A stretch of DNA of 9,749 nucleotides. Source: Dehalococcoidales bacterium (GTDB lineage Bacteria > Chloroflexota > Dehalococcoidia > Dehalococcoidales > UBA5627). A program made the position numbers and the translations under genes. Positions 6,510 through 9,749 of this stretch are shown here, in pieces (the first letter of the stretch is position 1; each line of letters begins with the position of its first letter). The DNA lies in assembly GCA_012520835.1 (NCBI GenBank), contig JAAYNN010000123.1, positions 1 through 9,749 on the forward strand, in the 5' to 3' direction. The notes under the pieces were generated by a model. That model did no database searches and was not told the origin of the DNA. It worked only from the letters and a program-made list of their open reading frames with translations.

Positions 6510-7394
6510 ATGACCAATAAAATCAGACTGGGATTTATCGGGGCAGGAGCGCTGGCAACCATACTCTCGACTGCATTCAAGCAGAGGGGATTCATGATTG
6601 CTGCCATCTCCAGCCGCGGATTTGAGTCCGCTAAAACCCTGGCAGGGGCTCTTGACGGGTGTATTGCCGTAGCCAATAACCAGCAGGTTGCCGACAATGC
6701 CGATATGGTTTTTATTGCCACACCGGATGACGTTATTCCACTGGTGGCTTCACAGGTTTTGTGGCGAAAGGGCCAGATGGTAATTCATTGCAGCGGCGCC
6801 GATTCAATAGATATTTTAGATCCGGCGAAAACAGCCGGTTCTCAAACGGGGGTATTTCACCCGCTGCAGACCTTTGCGGCTATGCTCGATGAAAATTTAA
6901 AAGGAATAACCTTCGCTATCGAAGCCGAAGAACCGCTGCTGGCACAGCTCAAGGAAATGGCGCAAATGCTGGGCGGCAACTGGATCGAACTCAAGTCGAA
7001 AGACCGGGTGATTTATCACGCAGCCGCTGTGTTCGCCTGCAATTACCTGGTGACACTCGCTGACATTGCAGTCGGATTGTGGGAGAGTATCGATGTTCCC
7101 CGTTATAAGGCGGTACAGGCTTTATTACCGTTGATGAGGGGCACTATTAATAATATTGAAGCAGCAGGAGTGATGCAGAGCCTGACAGGCCCGATTGCCC
7201 GCGGCGACCTTGGTACGATTAAAAGACATATTTCCGCTTTGCAGTCCACCGACCCGGAGTTGATAAGGATTTACAGCGAGCTCGGGAAAAACACCATACC
7301 GCTTGCCCTGGAAAAAGGCAAGCTGGATATTCAAAAAGCCAAAGAAATGGAACACATATTTAATAAATATCTATTGCACGAACCGGAGTGTTAA
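6510..7394 (+). CDS. Rossmann-fold/DUF2520 dehydrogenase, candidate PanG-like ketopantoate reductase
   Basis: A 294-residue NAD(P)-dependent oxidoreductase of the Rossmann-like plus DUF2520 family. The N-terminus carries the dinucleotide motif GFIGAGALA at 8-16. IATPDD at 69-74, HCSGA at 93-97 and GVFHPLQTF at 114-122 follow. The helical second domain includes YHAAAVFACNYLVTL at 169-183 and LTGPIARGD at 225-233. It is the first gene of the operon, 4 bases before panD. The pathway needs a ketopantoate reductase between PanB and PanC, and no panE-type gene is present. From memory, Francisella PanG is a non-PanE ketopantoate reductase, and I believe it belongs to this family. The pathway role is therefore inferred from context; family membership is firmer. 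Other 2-hydroxyacid or imine reductase roles remain possible. The start is supported by GGGGA 6 bases upstream. Confidence 0.85.
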   Translation: MTNKIRLGFIGAGALATILSTAFKQRGFMIAAISSRGFESAKTLAGALDGCIAVANNQQVADNADMVFIATPDDVIPLVASQVLWRKGQMVIHCSGADSIDILDPAKTAGSQTGVFHPLQTFAAMLDENLKGITFAIEAEEPLLAQLKEMAQMLGGNWIELKSKDRVIYHAAAVFACNYLVTLADIAVGLWESIDVPRYKAVQALLPLMRGTINNIEAAGVMQSLTGPIARGDLGTIKRHISALQSTDPELIRIYSELGKNTIPLALEKGKLDIQKAKEMEHIFNKYLLHEPEC

Positions 7395-7398
7395 TAAA

Positions 7399-7776
7399 AT
7401 GAGAACAATGATGAAAAGCAAAATCCACCGTGCCCGTGTTACCGACCTCAATCTTGATTACGAGGGAAGCATCACCATTGACCGCAGCCTGATGCAGGCA
7501 GCCGATATCCTGCCTTATGAACAGGTGCATATCCTGAATATCAATAACGGTGCGCGTTTTTCGACTTATGCCATAGAAGGCGAAGCCGACAGCGGGCAGA
7601 TCTGCTTGAACGGAGCTTCCGCACGGCTGGTCTGCAAGGGTGATATCATCATTATTATTACCTACTCTCAGGTGGCGGAAAACGACGCTGCCGATTTCAG
7701 CCCGACCGTGGTTCATGTCAACAGGAAAAACGAAATTACCTCCGTCAGGCATACTATCGAATCGCTATCCTTTTAA
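7399..7776 (+). CDS. panD: Aspartate 1-decarboxylase precursor PanD
   Basis: PanD decarboxylates L-aspartate to beta-alanine, one of the two halves of pantothenate. It is made as an inactive proenzyme that cleaves itself between Gly and Ser to create a pyruvoyl cofactor. The 125-residue protein starts MRTMMKSKIHRARVTDLNL and has the cleavage site at Gly23-Ser24 (YEGSITID). Lys8, Arg53, Tyr57 and Asn71 match key E. coli residues with an offset of one. The open frame continues upstream to 7303, but that start would add 32 residues unlike PanD and overlap the previous gene. The ATG at 7399, which gives the family N-terminus, is chosen. A GGAG lies 11 bases upstream, rather far, so coupling to the previous gene is likely. 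It is followed directly by panB, whose ribosome site overlaps the panD stop. Confidence 0.96.
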   Translation: MRTMMKSKIHRARVTDLNLDYEGSITIDRSLMQAADILPYEQVHILNINNGARFSTYAIEGEADSGQICLNGASARLVCKGDIIIIITYSQVAENDAADFSPTVVHVNRKNEITSVRHTIESLSF

Positions 7777-7781
7777 GGAGG
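7776..7781 (+). promoter_or_regulatory. Ribosome binding site of panB
   Basis: AGGAGG is a full Shine-Dalgarno match, 5 bases before the ATG at 7787 and overlapping the panD stop codon. It is the strongest ribosome site in the operon and decides the panB start over the in-frame upstream ATG at 7640. Confidence 0.85.
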
Positions 7782-7786
7782 CCGAG

Positions 7787-8620
7787 ATGAGAACAACCGT
7801 AATCCAGCTAAAGGCAATGAAACAGAAGGGCGAAAAAATCGCCATGTTGACCGCCTACGATTACATGACTGCAAAGATTGTAGATAACGCCGGAGTGCCG
7901 CTTATTCTGGTCGGAGACAGCCTGGGAATGGTGATACTGGGCTATGAATCCACCATCCCGGTTACCATGGATGAGATGATTCACCATATCAAAGCAGTAG
8001 TGCGCGGCTCAAAGAACGCCATGGTCATCGCCGATTTGCCGTTTATGAGCTACCACATCAGTAAAGAGCAGGCTTTAACCAATGCCGCACGCATCATACA
8101 GGAAGGCGGAGCGCAAGCTGTAAAAGTAGAAGGCGGAACAAGTGTTGCCGATAAAATCAGGGAAATTGTAGATTGCGGCATTCCCGTAATGAGCCACATC
8201 GGACTGACACCGCAGTCGGTCAATCAGCTGGGCGGCTATAAAATACAGGGAAAAGACCTCGATACAGCAAGAAAGCTGCTGGATGATGCTAAAGCCATCG
8301 AACAGGCGGGTGCCTTTGCGGTTGTGCTGGAAACCGTTCCGGCAGCGCTGGCTGCCTTTATTTCGCAGAGCATCGACATCCCGACCATCGGTATCGGCGC
8401 CGGCGCCGGTTGCGACGGACAGGTACAGGTTATCAGCGATATACTTGGTCTGTTTACCGATTTTGTGCCCAAACATACCAAACAGTATGCACAGGTAGCT
8501 GAAGTGATGTCTGGCGCTATCAGCGACTATTATAATGAGGTCAAATCGGGGGCTTTCCCCACCGAAGCGCAGAGCTTTGCGATGGATGAGAGCATTATCG
8601 ATGAACTGAAGAAAAAATAA
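7787..8620 (+). CDS. panB: 3-methyl-2-oxobutanoate hydroxymethyltransferase PanB
   Basis: PanB catalyses the first committed step of pantothenate synthesis, transferring a hydroxymethyl group from 5,10-methylene-THF to alpha-ketoisovalerate to give ketopantoate. The 277 residues form the TIM-barrel enzyme of expected length. Signatures: MLTAYDYMTAK at 20-30, LVGDSLGM at 41-48 with metal ligand Asp44, IADLPFMSY at 81-89 with Asp83, AVKVEGG at 111-117 with Glu115, MSHIGLTPQS at 135-144, VLETVP at 180-185 with probable catalytic Glu182, and TIGIGAGAGCDGQVQV at 200-215. The start at 7787 follows a perfect AGGAGG and gives the normal N-terminus. An in-frame start at 7640 would add 49 unrelated residues overlapping panD. 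It lies between panD and panC with gaps of 10 and 4 bases. Confidence 0.97.
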   Translation: MRTTVIQLKAMKQKGEKIAMLTAYDYMTAKIVDNAGVPLILVGDSLGMVILGYESTIPVTMDEMIHHIKAVVRGSKNAMVIADLPFMSYHISKEQALTNAARIIQEGGAQAVKVEGGTSVADKIREIVDCGIPVMSHIGLTPQSVNQLGGYKIQGKDLDTARKLLDDAKAIEQAGAFAVVLETVPAALAAFISQSIDIPTIGIGAGAGCDGQVQVISDILGLFTDFVPKHTKQYAQVAEVMSGAISDYYNEVKSGAFPTEAQSFAMDESIIDELKKK

Positions 8621-8624
8621 CATT

Positions 8625-9458
8625 ATGAAAACTATAAAAACCGTCTCCGAAATGCAGGATTGCAGAAAAACACTCGCAGAACCGGTCGGATTCGTTCCCA
8701 CCATGGGCTACCTGCACGGAGGACATATCTCACTGGTCAGGAAAGCCAGAGAAGAGAATGTTTCGGTGGTTGTCAGTATCTTTGTTAATCCGAAACAGTT
8801 CGGCCCTAATGAAGATTTCGAAAAATATCCCAGGGACTTGCAGGGCGATCTGGAAATTTTAGAGGAAGAAGGCGTTGATGCCGTCTTTGCCCCCGAAGCC
8901 GCAGAGATTTATCCACAGGATTTCAACAGCCGTGTCGAGGTGCTCGGTATTACGCAAAAACTGGAAGGCAATTGCCGCCCGGGGCATTTCCGGGGAGTAA
9001 CGACTGTTGTCAATAAGCTATTTAATATCGTAAGACCGCAGAGAGCCTACTTTGGCCAGAAGGACGCCCAGCAGGTCATCGTTATTCAGAAAATGGTTAA
9101 AGACCTGAATATGAACTTGGAAGTTATCACCTGCCCTACCATCAGAGAAGAGGACGGGCTGGCAATGAGCAGCCGCAATATTTACATGAACCCCGAAGAA
9201 CGCCAGTCGGCAATAGTTTTATACCGCTCGCTGATGCTGGCACAGGACATGTATCAACGTGGCGAAAGAGATGCTGAAGCCATCCGCAAGGAAATGGTCA
9301 GGCTGATTAAGACCGAAGAACTGGCAAGGATAGACTATGTCTCGGTTGCCGACCCGGCTACCCTCGACGAACTGGATATGATAACAGGGAAAGCGCTGGT
9401 TTCACTGGCGGTCAAATTCGGTAAAACAAGGTTGATTGATAACGTGGTGCTGGGGTAG
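8625..9458 (+). CDS. panC: Pantothenate synthetase (pantoate-beta-alanine ligase) PanC
   Basis: PanC joins pantoate and beta-alanine using ATP, through a pantoyl-adenylate, giving pantothenate, the precursor of coenzyme A. The 277-residue protein has the nucleotidyltransferase signatures: VPTMGYLHGGH at 24-34 with the HxGH motif (31-34), IFVNPKQFGPNEDF at 52-65, NCRPGHFRGV at 116-125, YFGQKDAQQ at 142-150 and MSSRN at 181-185, the counterpart of the KMSKS loop. The C-terminal dimerisation domain is complete. The ATG at 8625 is 4 bases after the panB stop with no good Shine-Dalgarno, so translation is probably coupled. This is the last gene of the operon. A minus-strand gene ends 16 bases beyond it, and no intrinsic terminator is visible between them. 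Confidence 0.97.
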   Translation: MKTIKTVSEMQDCRKTLAEPVGFVPTMGYLHGGHISLVRKAREENVSVVVSIFVNPKQFGPNEDFEKYPRDLQGDLEILEEEGVDAVFAPEAAEIYPQDFNSRVEVLGITQKLEGNCRPGHFRGVTTVVNKLFNIVRPQRAYFGQKDAQQVIVIQKMVKDLNMNLEVITCPTIREEDGLAMSSRNIYMNPEERQSAIVLYRSLMLAQDMYQRGERDAEAIRKEMVRLIKTEELARIDYVSVADPATLDELDMITGKALVSLAVKFGKTRLIDNVVLG

Positions 9459-9474
9459 GGTTTAAGCACTCTGC

Positions 9475-9630
9475 CTATTTCTCCAGCCCGACCGCCCTCG
9501 CCAGCCCGGTAACCATATACTGGTTCAGGCTTACCCTTTCACTGGCCGCCCTCTGCGCCAGTGCCTGATGCAAAGGCGGCGGCATCCTGACCCTGATTTC
9601 CCCCCTGTATTTGGGAGGATCTACAGGCAT
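9475..9630 (-). CDS. Small ribbon-helix-helix protein, HicB-antitoxin-like
   Basis: A 51-residue protein. The pattern is a beta strand (GEIRVRMP) followed by two helices (PPLHQALAQRAASER and VSLNQYMVTGLARAVG). It closely resembles the C-terminal DNA-binding domain of HicB-family antitoxins, where 'VSLNQYMV' type helices are characteristic. The partial RNase-H-like domain of full HicB is missing. Such short forms are known, but it could equally be a 5'-truncated remnant: the frame stays open without an ATG up to a stop at 9697-9699. The ATG at 9630 has no visible ribosome site; a GTG at 9642 with GGA seven bases before it is an alternative that adds four residues. No hicA toxin is seen on either side within the window. 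It converges with panC. The RHH fold is a good call; antitoxin function is uncertain. Confidence 0.6.
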   Translation of the reverse strand: MPVDPPKYRGEIRVRMPPPLHQALAQRAASERVSLNQYMVTGLARAVGLEK

Positions 9631-9721
9631 AGGTATTTTCACACCAAGTTCCAGAGTTGTGACAGCAGGACTGACTGAAAATCTGCTGCCTTGAAATCAA
9701 GTAGCCACTAAAAAATAATTA

Positions 9722-9730
9722 TGCTATAAT
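9722..9730 (+). promoter_or_regulatory. Extended -10 promoter reading out of the window
   Basis: TGCTATAAT combines a perfect TATAAT (9725-9730) with an extended TGn element. The -35 region is poor. Transcription would start near 9737. AAAGGA at 9741-9746 could be the ribosome site of a gene starting just beyond the right edge. The short implied leader is like those predicted for metF and surE. Confidence 0.45.
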
Positions 9731-9749
9731 ATTGCGAATTAAAGGATAT

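Noticed and set aside
7303..7398. Upstream in-frame start for panD
   Set aside because: It would add 32 residues absent from PanD proteins and overlap the DUF2520 gene; the ATG at 7399 gives the standard N-terminus and Gly23-Ser24 cleavage site.
7640..7786. Upstream in-frame start for panB
   Set aside because: It lies inside panD, and the AGGAGG ribosome site clearly points to 7787.
8075..8704. 209-codon minus-strand ORF across panB and panC
   Set aside because: Antisense to two well-supported genes, with no recognisable motif.

Overview
The window reads as bacterial chromosome of medium GC content, with tightly packed genes. It joins the end of a type I restriction-modification locus to housekeeping metabolic genes. 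The best pointer to the organism is an RNA hairpin with two bulged adenines upstream of a pantothenate operon. It resembles the 'pan' RNA motif, recalled from the literature as limited to Chloroflexota, Firmicutes and Deltaproteobacteria. Gene content would suit a Dehalococcoidia-like Chloroflexota, but this is inference and no taxonomic marker gene is present.

Layout, left to right. (1) Bases 1-88 hold the C-terminus of an unidentified gene that overlaps the next start by 4 bases. Bases 85-3312 encode a full-length HsdR, the motor and nuclease subunit of a type I restriction enzyme (+). (2) A short convergent spacer with a hairpin follows. (3) A minus-strand pair comes next, metF (methylenetetrahydrofolate reductase) and then queA (queuosine synthesis), transcribed right to left. 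(4) A 119-base divergent promoter region separates metF from surE (+), a survival-type nucleotidase. (5) Bases 6307-6509 form a regulatory leader: a near-consensus promoter, a two-bulged-A hairpin, an intrinsic terminator, then a ribosome binding site. (6) A compact + strand operon follows, encoding a DUF2520/Rossmann dehydrogenase, panD, panB and panC, with gaps of 4 to 10 bases. (7) A small minus-strand ribbon-helix-helix gene related to HicB antitoxins converges on panC. A + strand extended -10 promoter near the right edge points out of the window.

How the genes work together. PanB makes ketopantoate from 5,10-methylene-THF and alpha-ketoisovalerate. A ketopantoate reductase must then make pantoate. 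PanD makes beta-alanine and PanC joins the two into pantothenate. No classical panE is present; the DUF2520 dehydrogenase heading the operon is the obvious candidate for that step (PanG-like). The operon is probably controlled by premature termination in its leader. MetF draws on the same 5,10-methylene-THF pool to supply methyl groups for methionine and SAM, and QueA in the same transcript consumes SAM.

The points most worth following are the candidate pan-motif attenuator and the dehydrogenase it would control. Nothing here looks like a wholly new system. CRISPR repeats, insertion sequences, rRNA and tRNA genes were looked for by eye and not seen.
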